DNA of 5,058 nucleotides from Desulfobacteraceae bacterium (GTDB lineage Bacteria; Desulfobacterota; Desulfobacteria; Desulfobacterales; Desulfosalsimonadaceae). Shown in pieces: positions 1-4,984 of this stretch. The notes beneath the pieces were generated by a model. The model saw only the letters and a list, made by a program, of their open reading frames with translations, had not been told where the DNA came from and did no database searches. Where the stretch lies: NCBI GenBank assembly GCA_021162325.1, contig JAGGYV010000039.1, positions 1 to 5,058 on the forward strand, in the 5' to 3' direction. The translations under genes and the position numbers were made by a program. How positions within the stretch are numbered: position 1 is the first letter of the stretch; each line of letters starts with the position of its first letter.

Positions 1-84
1 CTCAATTTGTTTGCGGAATTTCTCAATACGGTTTTTAGAATCGGCTATTTCTTGCTCTTTTTGTAGCTGCAAAATTTCCTCCAT
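1..84 (-). CDS. Partial open frame in the left flank, unknown coiled-coil protein
   Basis: This is an open frame on the - strand that leaves the window at base 1. From the ATG at 84 it reads 28 codons, beginning MEEILQLQKEQEIADSK and rich in Glu, Lys, Gln and Leu, which suggests an amphipathic helix or coiled coil. The frame is open further upstream to a TAG at 136-138, inside the terminal repeat of the mobile element, so the true start could lie anywhere in 84-135 or may have been cut off by the insertion. There is no good ribosome binding site in front of the ATG. I do not recognise the family. It may be an intact gene that begins here, a gene truncated by the element, or chance coding. Confidence 0.3.
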   Translation of the reverse strand, partial: MEEILQLQKEQEIADSKNRIEKFRKQIE

Positions 85-127
85 AAGTTGATTCAAAAGC
101 CATTTTACCCACGTCGATGACTGAGGA

Positions 128-177
128 CTTGGGCGCTAACTAAAATGGAACCAGTTTTGCTAATCCAAACGGAACCA
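128..177 (+). repeat. Left terminal inverted repeat with two tandem 19-bp units
   Basis: This segment matches the reverse complement of 4801-4850 at 38 of 50 positions. It contains two direct copies of a 19-bp unit: GCTAACTAAAATGGAACCA at 135-153 and GCTAATCCAAACGGAACCA at 159-177, 24 bp apart start to start. The units share GCTAA at one side and AAA..GAACCA at the other. By analogy with IS21-family ends these are probably IstA binding sites. The outer tip (128-134, CTTGGGC) is less well conserved than the units. Confidence 0.9.
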
Positions 178-386
178 GATCTTGCGCACGGGTCTTTTTT
201 TTAGAAGGGTTTTTTTGTAAAGTTGTTAGAGGCTGCATGAAAGAGTATATCAGATGGTATTTTAAAAATGCTGGTGAGACACGTAGCGTTCTGGTTGAAG
301 AATCAGTGATGAGGATACCATCAATATGGTGATGGCAGAGAAGAGGGGATTAGATTTTTCGGTTAAGGGCAATGCTTATTGAGGAA
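178..386. other. Non-coding left subterminal region of the element
   Basis: No convincing gene lies between the left terminal repeat and the stop codon of the small ribbon-helix-helix gene. There are two T-tracts on the + strand, 8 T at 195-202 and 7 T at 210-216. A weak stem (AGATC at 177-182 region pairing with GGTCT, one G-T pair) precedes the first, so a weak terminator for + strand transcription entering from the left flank is conceivable. A 31-codon + strand frame (237-332) has an AGAGG before its ATG but no recognisable product. GATGGTAT (253-260) and ATACCATC (315-322) form an 8-bp inverted repeat around that frame, possibly by chance. No clear terminator for the leftward operon is visible. 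Confidence 0.5.
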
Positions 387-584
387 CTATTTGTCTATGT
401 CATAGTCGTCCGGTAAATTCAGGAGGCCTCCCTTCGCCAATTGGTCCTCAATCAAATATCCAATTTCCCCGTTTTTTTTCAGCTGTAGAATCATCCATTT
501 GGGGAGACGAATGGTGAGCAGTTCACGTCTCAAATGTTCCGGTTTCTTTCTTCGGCCGGCGCCTACCCGTTTTCCACCTCTCAT
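387..584 (-). CDS. Small basic ribbon-helix-helix-like DNA-binding protein
   Basis: The gene encodes 65 residues. The N-terminus is strongly basic (MRGGKRVGAGRRKKPEH), of the RGG/GAGR tail type often seen ahead of small ribbon-helix-helix domains. A predicted beta strand at 21-27 (ELLTIRL) is followed by helix A (PKWMILQLKK, 28-37), a Gly-containing turn and helix B (IGYLIEDQLAKG, 41-52), then an acidic tail ending DDYDIDK. This layout is typical of Arc/MetJ-like repressors, which bind DNA as dimers through the strand. The ATG at 584 is chosen over the TTG at 596 because GGAG (591-594) sits 6 bp in front of it. It lies inside the terminal repeats, 98 bp after istB, on the same strand. It may be the last operon gene or have its own promoter in the gap. 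A role in repressing transposition or binding the left end is inference only. Confidence 0.7.
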   Translation of the reverse strand: MRGGKRVGAGRRKKPEHLRRELLTIRLPKWMILQLKKNGEIGYLIEDQLAKGGLLNLPDDYDIDK

Positions 585-590
585 TTCAAG

Positions 591-594
591 CTCC
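591..594 (-). promoter_or_regulatory. Ribosome binding site deciding the start of the ribbon-helix-helix gene
   Basis: GGAG on the - strand lies 6 bp before the ATG at 584. A longer reading from TTG at 596 would place this GGAG inside the coding sequence, so the ATG is preferred. Confidence 0.55.
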
Positions 595-682
595 AAGACA
601 AGGTAATTTCTGATATTCGTGTAACGAGATTCAAACAGACCGGTGATATTCAGACCTCAAAACCGGCACTTTGGCGAACATC

Positions 683-1402
683 TCATTTTCTGAGGGAAGG
701 ACCATCAATATGAATGTTGATGCAGCGATGGTTGAGACGATCCAGCAAGGCATCGACCATGTCCTTTGGTTCAAGCAGCGAATACCATTGTTCAGGTTGA
801 AGATTGGTCGTAATAATTGTGGACCGACCGGCTTCATAGCGATCTTTCATGAGTTTAAAAAAGGCGTTCATCTGCTCTTTTTTGAGGGTCAGGTATCCCA
901 GTTCATCGAGCAGAAGCAGGTCATATCGGCAAAGGGCATTGAGGAGTTTCGGGGTGGACCGATCTGCCAAAGACGCATAGAGCTGATCGAGCAAATCCTG
1001 AACATTATAAAAACGCCCCCGGTACCCGGCAATAATGGCTTGACGGAGGATACCCACGGCCAATCCCGTTTTGCCGACACCGGTTTTTCCATGGAACACG
1101 ATGTTTTCTCTTCGGCTGATAAAGTCAAGGCCGGACAACGTCATGATCCGGCTCTTCTGTATTCCCGGCTGAAGATCAAACGGAAAGGAGTTGAGGGTCC
1201 ATTCCCATGGAAGCTTTGCAATCTGGACCCGATAGATCATGCTGCGCTCCTGCCGGAAACGTAATTCCTCAGCCAGGAGATTGTAGATAACCTCGTGAAC
1301 GGAATGACCGTTCTTTTCAGCCGAAGCCAACTGTTCTTCGAGAGCCTTCAGCATGCCTTTAAACTTCAAATCAATGAGTAACTGTTCAATTTTCTTTTTC
1401 AT
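683..1402 (-). CDS. istB: IstB-like AAA+ ATPase, transposition helper protein
   Basis: This 239-residue protein has the usual length of IstB. An N-terminal helical region (1-60, including LKFKGMLKALEEQLASAEK) matches the IstB_N-type segment. The ATPase core follows: Walker A GKTGVGKT at 105-112, Walker B LLLLDELG at 162-169 with catalytic DE at 166-167, sensor-1 TTN at 198-200, and a likely arginine finger in LLDRLNHR near 222. The C-terminus ends IHIDGPSLRK, typical of the family. IstB is known to form ATP-dependent oligomers on DNA, bend target DNA and stimulate IstA; it is related to DnaC and DnaA. Its ATG overlaps the istA stop in an ATGA, so it is translationally coupled to istA. A GGGAGA lies about 12 bp upstream of the start. 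All key motifs are intact. Confidence 0.96.
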   Translation of the reverse strand: MKKKIEQLLIDLKFKGMLKALEEQLASAEKNGHSVHEVIYNLLAEELRFRQERSMIYRVQIAKLPWEWTLNSFPFDLQPGIQKSRIMTLSGLDFISRRENIVFHGKTGVGKTGLAVGILRQAIIAGYRGRFYNVQDLLDQLYASLADRSTPKLLNALCRYDLLLLDELGYLTLKKEQMNAFFKLMKDRYEAGRSTIITTNLQPEQWYSLLEPKDMVDALLDRLNHRCINIHIDGPSLRK

Positions 1403-2781
1403 AGATCAAAAAAGTCTCCCGCGGTATAGTCGAGAATCATATTTTCCAAACGCGACAAATCAAAAAGTCCATATTTAAGCGCCTGTGTTATGGCTTTCAA
1501 AAAAGGTTCCCCGGGATAAGTGCGTTTCAGATGAAGCAACCGACGTAACTTGACCATACCGCGACCGTAACTTCTTTTCTTCAGTTCAGCCACATACTCA
1601 TCCAGGATGGCATCCTCTCCCGTCAACAGCTGTTCTTCTTTTGAAGGGATTCGGGGATCTTTTTTTCTTCGAATGGGAACATGGTGACCGGGCAGGGTTG
1701 TTCGGGTGTTGCGTTTATCCAGTATGCGGTCATGTTCCGCCACTTTTGTGTTTTTGTCATAAACGATGACTTTGAGCCAGTGTTTCTGTACTTCCAGGGA
1801 GTTCCCAATCAGCGCTTCAGGGACTGAATAGCGGTTGGTGTCCAAGTGCACATATCCCTGAACATCGGCTACCCTGTGTTCTGCCACATAGACTGGCGGC
1901 TGGTATGCCGGTAAATCAATGAGATATGGCTTTTCAATGACATAGGCCTCATCCGGCGTCATCCCTAAAGCCCGTTTAAACTTTTTATCGCTTGTATTCC
2001 GGCACCAGTCGATTGCCTGCCGGTTCAAATCCTGCCAGCTAACAAATGTTCTACCGGGAAGAAAATTGTTTTCCACAAAATGAAAAGGCCTTTCCACACG
2101 GGCACTTCGATTGGCGTCTCCTACAGCATGGGCCTTAAACCGGGTTCCATACATATCGCCGAAGTATTTCATTTCAGGCGCAATCAATGCATCAGGCCCG
2201 GTGCCGCCGGCCACAATAACATTGGTGTTGTCAACCATGCACCGGGAACACACCCCGTCCATAAACTCGAATGCTTTTTTTAGGAAAACCTTGCACTCAA
2301 ACCGGGTAAAACAGGGGTAATACTGAATAAAAATCCTTCGGCAAAAGGCCAGGGTCAGGGATGCGCACTGGGTCGACATTTTTTTCCCATTAATGACAAC
2401 CAGATGGGGTGACGTATCATGCTGCATCTCCTGACCGGGTTTAAAATGGTATTGGCCCGCCCGTCTTTTTTTACGTTCCCGGATCTCGTACTTTCTCATA
2501 ATCCAGGTCAGACTCTGATAAGGGATTTTGATCTGTTGGCGGCTTTCCAGTTCCTCGGCCACTCGCACGGCATTTCCTTTACATTCCTTGAAAAGCTCGC
2601 GGATCAACGGGACATGTTCTTCATACCGGGAGTTCCTTTGGGGTAGAGCCTCTTCGTCCTGATCATCTAAAACCTTCGTGACGGTATTGCGACCGGCCTT
2701 CAGGGTTTTGGCGATGTCGCGCAAACTCATGCCGGTTTTTTTCAATTCCACAATGGCATCTTTTTTGGATTGTCGGATCAT
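1399..2781 (-). CDS. istA: IstA-like DDE transposase of the IS21 family
   Basis: The protein has 460 residues. An N-terminal helix-turn-helix (about 7-38, MSLRDIAKTLKAGRNTVTKVL) is followed by a second helical DNA-binding region to about 100. The catalytic RNase H-like core contains D122 (PGQEMQHD), D184 (CMVDNTN) and E230 (SARVERPF), a DDE triad with family-like surroundings. The Mu-type C-terminal beta domain includes the signature NRYSVP at 316-321. It cuts and joins element ends, with binding expected at the tandem 19-bp terminal units. Its start ATG overlaps the stop of the ParB-like gene (ATGA, 2778-2781) and there is only a weak ribosome binding site, so translation probably depends on the upstream gene. 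Its stop overlaps the istB start in the same way. No damage is visible. The assignment to IS21 IstA is firm; the subgroup is not known. Confidence 0.95.
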   Translation of the reverse strand: MIRQSKKDAIVELKKTGMSLRDIAKTLKAGRNTVTKVLDDQDEEALPQRNSRYEEHVPLIRELFKECKGNAVRVAEELESRQQIKIPYQSLTWIMRKYEIRERKKRRAGQYHFKPGQEMQHDTSPHLVVINGKKMSTQCASLTLAFCRRIFIQYYPCFTRFECKVFLKKAFEFMDGVCSRCMVDNTNVIVAGGTGPDALIAPEMKYFGDMYGTRFKAHAVGDANRSARVERPFHFVENNFLPGRTFVSWQDLNRQAIDWCRNTSDKKFKRALGMTPDEAYVIEKPYLIDLPAYQPPVYVAEHRVADVQGYVHLDTNRYSVPEALIGNSLEVQKHWLKVIVYDKNTKVAEHDRILDKRNTRTTLPGHHVPIRRKKDPRIPSKEEQLLTGEDAILDEYVAELKKRSYGRGMVKLRRLLHLKRTYPGEPFLKAITQALKYGLFDLSRLENMILDYTAGDFFDL

Positions 2782-3662
2782 AATTGGGTCGCTTTCTTGA
2801 GTTCCAGTGCTTGTTTTTCTATCTTTTTCACCCAGGTTTTGAGCGTTTGTTTCTTCAACTGATCGCTTTTTGGGTAATGGACATGCGAAACGGTTTTCAC
2901 CAGACGTTTGAGAACCGCATATACCATTTCAATATCCTTGAACCATTTGCCTTCCGGTCCATCATGAACTTCTTTGGCTTGTTTAGACTGGGTTCTTTGT
3001 TCGAGAACTTTTATGAAAAGGGATGGATTTTCCAGCATGTGGTCTCGAACAGACCGGTTGCTTTTCTGGTAATGTGCGTAGAAACGGGCCAGTTCCCTTG
3101 TGGATAGAGGTTCTTTTTCCAGGTGGGCCAACAGTTTTTGTGCGTCTTCACCGTTGGCGCGCGCCAACGGCGCCATGACACGGCTGGCAGCCCAGGTTGA
3201 AAGTGAGCCTGCAATCACGGTTCTCAAAATATTTTCCGGCAGGGCTTCAACCAGGTCCAGCCGCCGTTTTACAAAACTCTTGTCGCGCCCTATTCGGGTT
3301 GCAATATGGGAGAGGCTGCACCCAAAACGCCGATGTAATTCCTGAAGTAAAACAGACTGCTCAATGACTTCCCATTGCCGTTCATTGGCCTTGGTTAAAA
3401 GCGAAAACATGGCATTTTGTTCGTTTTCTTTTGAGAATTGGACACATATCCGGTCCTTTCCACAAGCACAAAGCGCTCGAACACGCAGGTAGCCATCAAT
3501 CAGAATCAGTTTGTCTTTTTCTTCAATAGCCAGGGCCGGAACGATCTGCCCGTAAGTTTCGATGGAATCCCTCAATCGCTTTAAAGCTTGGTGATTCATT
3601 ATCCGGCAATGAGCGTAACGCAACTCCAGCAAATGAATATCAACGGTTCGGATGGATTCCAT
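2778..3662 (-). CDS. ParB-like DNA-binding protein coupled to the transposase
   Basis: The protein has 294 residues. Residues 5-75 form a ParB N-terminal (ParB/sulfiredoxin-like) domain: LRDSIETYGQIVPALA (30-45) and then IDGYLRVRAL at 55-64, the position of the GERRxRA box. Residues 95-165 resemble the central ParB domain with a helix-turn-helix (SLSHIATRIGRDKSFVKRRL, 116-135) and the following LPENILRTVIAGSLSTWAASRVM segment. The C-terminal part (200-294) is helical and basic and not recognised. Canonical ParB proteins load on parS and slide as CTP clamps with a ParA partner; no ParA is present here. The box reads GYLR rather than GERR, so standard CTP chemistry may be lost. The start at 3662 has GAAGGG just upstream and overlaps the preceding gene by 23 bp. 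Because it is sandwiched into a transposase operon, an accessory role in target choice, end binding or copy number is more likely than plasmid partition; this is inference. Confidence 0.85.
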   Translation of the reverse strand: MESIRTVDIHLLELRYAHCRIMNHQALKRLRDSIETYGQIVPALAIEEKDKLILIDGYLRVRALCACGKDRICVQFSKENEQNAMFSLLTKANERQWEVIEQSVLLQELHRRFGCSLSHIATRIGRDKSFVKRRLDLVEALPENILRTVIAGSLSTWAASRVMAPLARANGEDAQKLLAHLEKEPLSTRELARFYAHYQKSNRSVRDHMLENPSLFIKVLEQRTQSKQAKEVHDGPEGKWFKDIEMVYAVLKRLVKTVSHVHYPKSDQLKKQTLKTWVKKIEKQALELKKATQL

Positions 3663-4059
3663 AACCCTTCTCCCGAAAGATTTCCTCTATGGTTTCTCCA
3701 AGACTGACCCAATTTCCTTGCCGGATCTCCTTTACCTGTTTCAGAATCACAGGACGTCTGGGAAGCGAAAGAACCTGAAACAGACGGCCATCAAACCCAA
3801 TCAGATCCTTGTCCAACAAGCCATCGCGGGCATCGATATATTGATCCAAATGCACCTTTAAAATCCGGCAGATTCTGTCGTAACCATAATAAGAGAGCCC
3901 GTTTTTGTCAGATACCAACACCAGAAAAATGTAGAGCAGCAGCTCATGATGATTCAGGCTCTCCCAAAAGCCGTTTCTCAAAAAACGATGCTCCAGAAAG
4001 CCGAAGCTTCCATTGATGACACGCACTCTTTCGGGAAAAAGGACTCTTTTTTTGATCAT
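3640..4059 (-). CDS. Winged-helix protein resembling replication-initiator N-terminal domains
   Basis: This 139-residue protein has a central winged-helix-like segment at about 34-98: SLNHHELLLYIFLVLVSDKNGLSYYGYDRIC, a second helix (KVHLDQYIDARDGLLDKDLIGFD), then a wing strand (LFQVLSLP). The pattern 'leave the helix, aDKNGlSyyg, LidKdLI..d...fqVL' is like the N-terminal domains of plasmid RepA and DnaD-type proteins and other small helix-turn-helix factors, so DNA binding is likely. No catalytic motif is seen. AGGAG at 4066-4070 lies 6 bp before the ATG, a strong site. It begins 12 bp after the zinc-ribbon gene and overlaps the ParB-like start by 23 bp, so it belongs to the same operon. Its function in the element is unknown; it could be a regulator or a target- or end-binding factor. 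Confidence 0.75.
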   Translation of the reverse strand: MIKKRVLFPERVRVINGSFGFLEHRFLRNGFWESLNHHELLLYIFLVLVSDKNGLSYYGYDRICRILKVHLDQYIDARDGLLDKDLIGFDGRLFQVLSLPRRPVILKQVKEIRQGNWVSLGETIEEIFREKGYGIHPNR

Positions 4060-4071
4060 TTTTTTCTCCTG

Positions 4072-4488
4072 TCATGGATATGGGGTTTTCTCAAAGCCTG
4101 TTACATCTGAAAAAACCCTCCCTGCATAAGCACGGCGAGGAAAATGGTCCACAACAACCCCGATCGACCCGCAAAAAAGACAGCTGGGTCGGTTCCCCGA
4201 CCGCTTTTTGGGTTCAATATCACAGTCTTTTTGAGGTGTTGAACTATCATCACCAGGGTTCAGCTTGTTTTTTTTGGAATTTTTTGTTTTTTCGTACAAA
4301 CGACGGGTCTCTTTGCCATTTTTCGAATGGCGATATTTACTCTGAGCTTCCCGATGCAGCTGTCTTTGGCGTATCCTGCGACATCGTTCCCCACAATAGG
4401 CCTGACCACGCCAACACGACCGACAGATGTGAAAAAGGCAACCACAACATCGGCATTGAACCACTCTTAAAAGGACATCTCCCATCAT
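4072..4488 (-). CDS. Cys-rich zinc-ribbon protein, first gene of the element operon
   Basis: The protein has 138 residues from the ATG at 4488. The N-terminus carries eight cysteines, C12, C14, C15, C17, C22, C25, C32 and C36, in the order CRCCGC, CRSC, GQAYCGERC, expected to bind two zinc ions. A very basic stretch follows (RRIRQRQLHREAQSKYRHSKNGKETRRLYEK, about 37-67), suited to nucleic acid binding. A Lys/Ser-rich linker (70-100) leads to a second small cluster CLFC (103-106) with H115. The GQxYC..CR..R....R.A..KY..S..G pattern resembles a family of small proteins that I associate with istA/istB-type neighbourhoods in delta-proteobacteria, but I know no function. A GTG start at 4515 would add nine residues, but it has no ribosome binding site and sits beside the -10-like box. 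The opposite strand also holds a long open frame here; the Cys pattern and operon spacing support this strand. Confidence 0.72.
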   Translation of the reverse strand: MMGDVLLRVVQCRCCGCLFHICRSCWRGQAYCGERCRRIRQRQLHREAQSKYRHSKNGKETRRLYEKTKNSKKNKLNPGDDSSTPQKDCDIEPKKRSGNRPSCLFCGSIGVVVDHFPRRAYAGRVFSDVTGFEKTPYP

Positions 4489-4493
4489 TCTGG

Positions 4494-4497
4494 CCTT
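4494..4497 (-). promoter_or_regulatory. Ribosome binding site deciding the start of the zinc-ribbon gene
   Basis: AAGG on the - strand sits 5 bp before the ATG at 4488 (8 bp before a second ATG at 4485). The upstream GTG at 4515 has only TATATAA in front of it, so the ATG is the better start. Confidence 0.5.
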
Positions 4498-4505
4498 GCA
4501 ATTGA

Positions 4506-4549
4506 CCGGAAACACACTTATATAAAATTGGTGTGTGTGTGGCTTCCGG
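4506..4549 (-). promoter_or_regulatory. Possible operon promoter -10 box inside an inverted repeat (operator-like)
   Basis: CCGGAAACACAC at 4506-4517 faces GTGTGTGTGTGGCTTCCGG at 4531-4549, an inverted repeat with one extra base in the right arm (CCGGAA-a-CACAC against CCGGAA-gc-CACAC). The space between holds TATATA on the - strand at 4519-4524, a good -10 box about 31 bp before the zinc-ribbon ATG. No matching -35 box is seen at 16-18 bp. A dyad over a -10 box is the layout of an autoregulated promoter, and the element encodes several candidate DNA-binding proteins. This is inference. Confidence 0.4.
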
Positions 4550-4564
4550 CTCTATCCGGTGGTC

Positions 4565-4600
4565 AAAAAAGAAGGCCCGAAGCGGCTACTTCGGGCCTTC
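4565..4600 (-). terminator. Strong intrinsic terminator reading leftward, upstream of the operon
   Basis: GAAGGCCCGAAG (4571-4582) and CTTCGGGCCTTC (4589-4600) form a perfect 12-bp stem with a 6-nt loop. On the - strand it is followed by a run of six T (4565-4570). On the + strand no T-tract follows, so it acts on leftward transcription only. It stands about 77 bp before the first operon gene. It could shield the operon from transcription entering from the right flank, act as an attenuator for the promoter at 4685-4712, or end a short RNA made from that promoter. Confidence 0.85.
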
Positions 4601-4800
4601 ACCATCCATTCTACAAAGCAAATCGCATTTCCACTTAACCAAGCCTCTGTCTTGGAAGAAGAAAACCAAATCCAAAGAAAATAGATTTTATAAAAATTTA
4701 TTGAAAAGTAAATCTACATCAACGACTCCTTTGCCGCCACTTATGGGTCCCTCATCGTCCGCTATACCTGAGGGCCGTACTCACCGGCGGTGACAGCCAA
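4601..4800. other. Non-coding right subterminal region
   Basis: Together with 4489-4600 this forms a stretch of 312 bp without a gene between the operon and the right terminal repeat. An 86-codon + strand frame (4533-4793) crosses it but has no ribosome binding site and a low-complexity Ser/Lys/Pro composition, and it runs through the terminator, so it is not taken as a gene. A small hairpin CCAAG/CTTGG lies at about 4639-4655 within the predicted short transcript. GCCGCCAC/CACCGGCGGTGA near 4733-4793 is GC-rich, with a short dyad (CACCGgcGGTG, 4782-4792). Confidence 0.45.
4685..4712 (-). promoter_or_regulatory. Possible sigma-70 promoter reading leftward
   Basis: On the - strand TTTACT (4707-4712, 4 of 6 matches to the -35 consensus) and TAAAAT (4685-4690, 5 of 6 matches to the -10 consensus) are 16 bp apart in AT-rich DNA. 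Transcription would start near 4678 and meet the intrinsic terminator at 4565-4600 after about 110 nt. AT-rich sequence makes chance matches easy. Confidence 0.4.
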
Positions 4801-4850
4801 TGGTTCAATTTCCATTAGCAAACTTGGTTCAGTTTTGATTAGCGTCGAAG
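4801..4850 (-). repeat. Right terminal inverted repeat with two tandem 19-bp units
   Basis: Read on the - strand, units GCTAATCAAAACTGAACCA (4843-4825, outer) and GCTAATGGAAATTGAACCA (4819-4801, inner) repeat at 24-bp spacing, exactly as at the left end. The 12 differences between the two ends fall almost entirely in adjacent pairs at the non-conserved positions of the unit, while GCTAA, AAA and GAACCA are unchanged in all four copies. This is strong evidence for a selected protein-binding site. Confidence 0.9.
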
Positions 4851-4984
4851 CACCCCCGCTGGAAAATTACTCCAGCTTGAAGTCGGAAATTCGCCCCTCA
4901 AATAGAAAAATGTCCAAAAATCGGGGGGCAAAATCACATCTCGTAACGAGGTCTGAAATATTAATATATTGGGTTTTTATAATA
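4851..4984. other. Right flank: surE upstream region with small hairpins
   Basis: Host DNA lies between the element and surE. GCTGGA (4858-4863) and TCCAGC (4871-4876) form a perfect 6-bp hairpin with a 7-nt loop. GCCCC (4893-4897) can pair with GGGGC (4925-4929) over a longer loop. The last 35 bp before surE are very AT-rich and may contain its promoter, but no clear -35/-10 pair and no clear Shine-Dalgarno sequence are visible. Confidence 0.4.

Larger units (their letters stand above)
128..4850 (-). mobile_element. IS21-like transposable element with ParB-like, winged-helix and zinc-ribbon accessory genes
   Basis: The element is defined by 50-bp terminal inverted repeats (128-177 and 4801-4850) enclosing an istA/istB pair. 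Seen directly: adjacent istA-like (DDE) and istB-like (AAA+) genes with a 4-bp overlap, preceded in the same operon by three other genes and followed by one small gene. The IS21 family is known for istA-istB order, multiple terminal repeats and short (about 4-8 bp) target duplications. Classic members are about 2-2.5 kb with only the two genes; this one is about twice as long. All genes appear intact, with no frameshift or internal stop, so it may be active. The exact tips are uncertain, because the homology fades outside 128 and 4850 and I found no clear target duplication. I cannot name a reference element. Confidence 0.85.

Noticed and set aside
237..332. 31-codon + strand frame with AGAGG before its ATG
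   Set aside because: It is too short to judge, has no recognisable product, and one weak ribosome binding site is not enough. It is mentioned in the entry for 178-386.
317..712. 12-bp direct repeat ACCATCAATATG at 317-328 and 701-712, suggesting a remnant of a second istB end
   Set aside because: One exact 12-mer pair is expected by chance in about 5 kb, and the similarity does not extend convincingly in either direction.
671..1264. Long + strand open frame (197 codons) antisense to istB
   Set aside because: It lies wholly opposite istB, whose Walker A, Walker B and sensor motifs are intact. The + strand product has no recognisable domain and no ribosome binding site.
2778..3662. A chromosomal or plasmid ParABS partition locus
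   Set aside because: There is no ParA gene and no parS-like site, and the gene is fused by overlap into the transposase operon within the terminal repeats.
4074..4505. Long + strand open frame (143 codons) antisense to the zinc-ribbon gene
   Set aside because: The - strand reading has an ordered Cys pattern, a basic tract, a ribosome binding site and operon spacing. The + strand product has no pattern.
4533..4793. + strand open frame of 86 codons beside the right end
   Set aside because: It runs through the terminator stem, is low in complexity, lacks a ribosome binding site and resembles no family.
112..4848. CGTCGA at 112-117 and 4843-4848 as a target-site duplication
   Set aside because: The right copy overlaps conserved bases of the terminal repeat, and a 6-bp match between two such regions is easily chance.
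128..4850. A Tn7-like or CRISPR-associated transposon
   Set aside because: There is no TnsB/TnsC/TniQ set, CRISPR array or Cas gene. The transposase and ATPase are of the IstA/IstB type.
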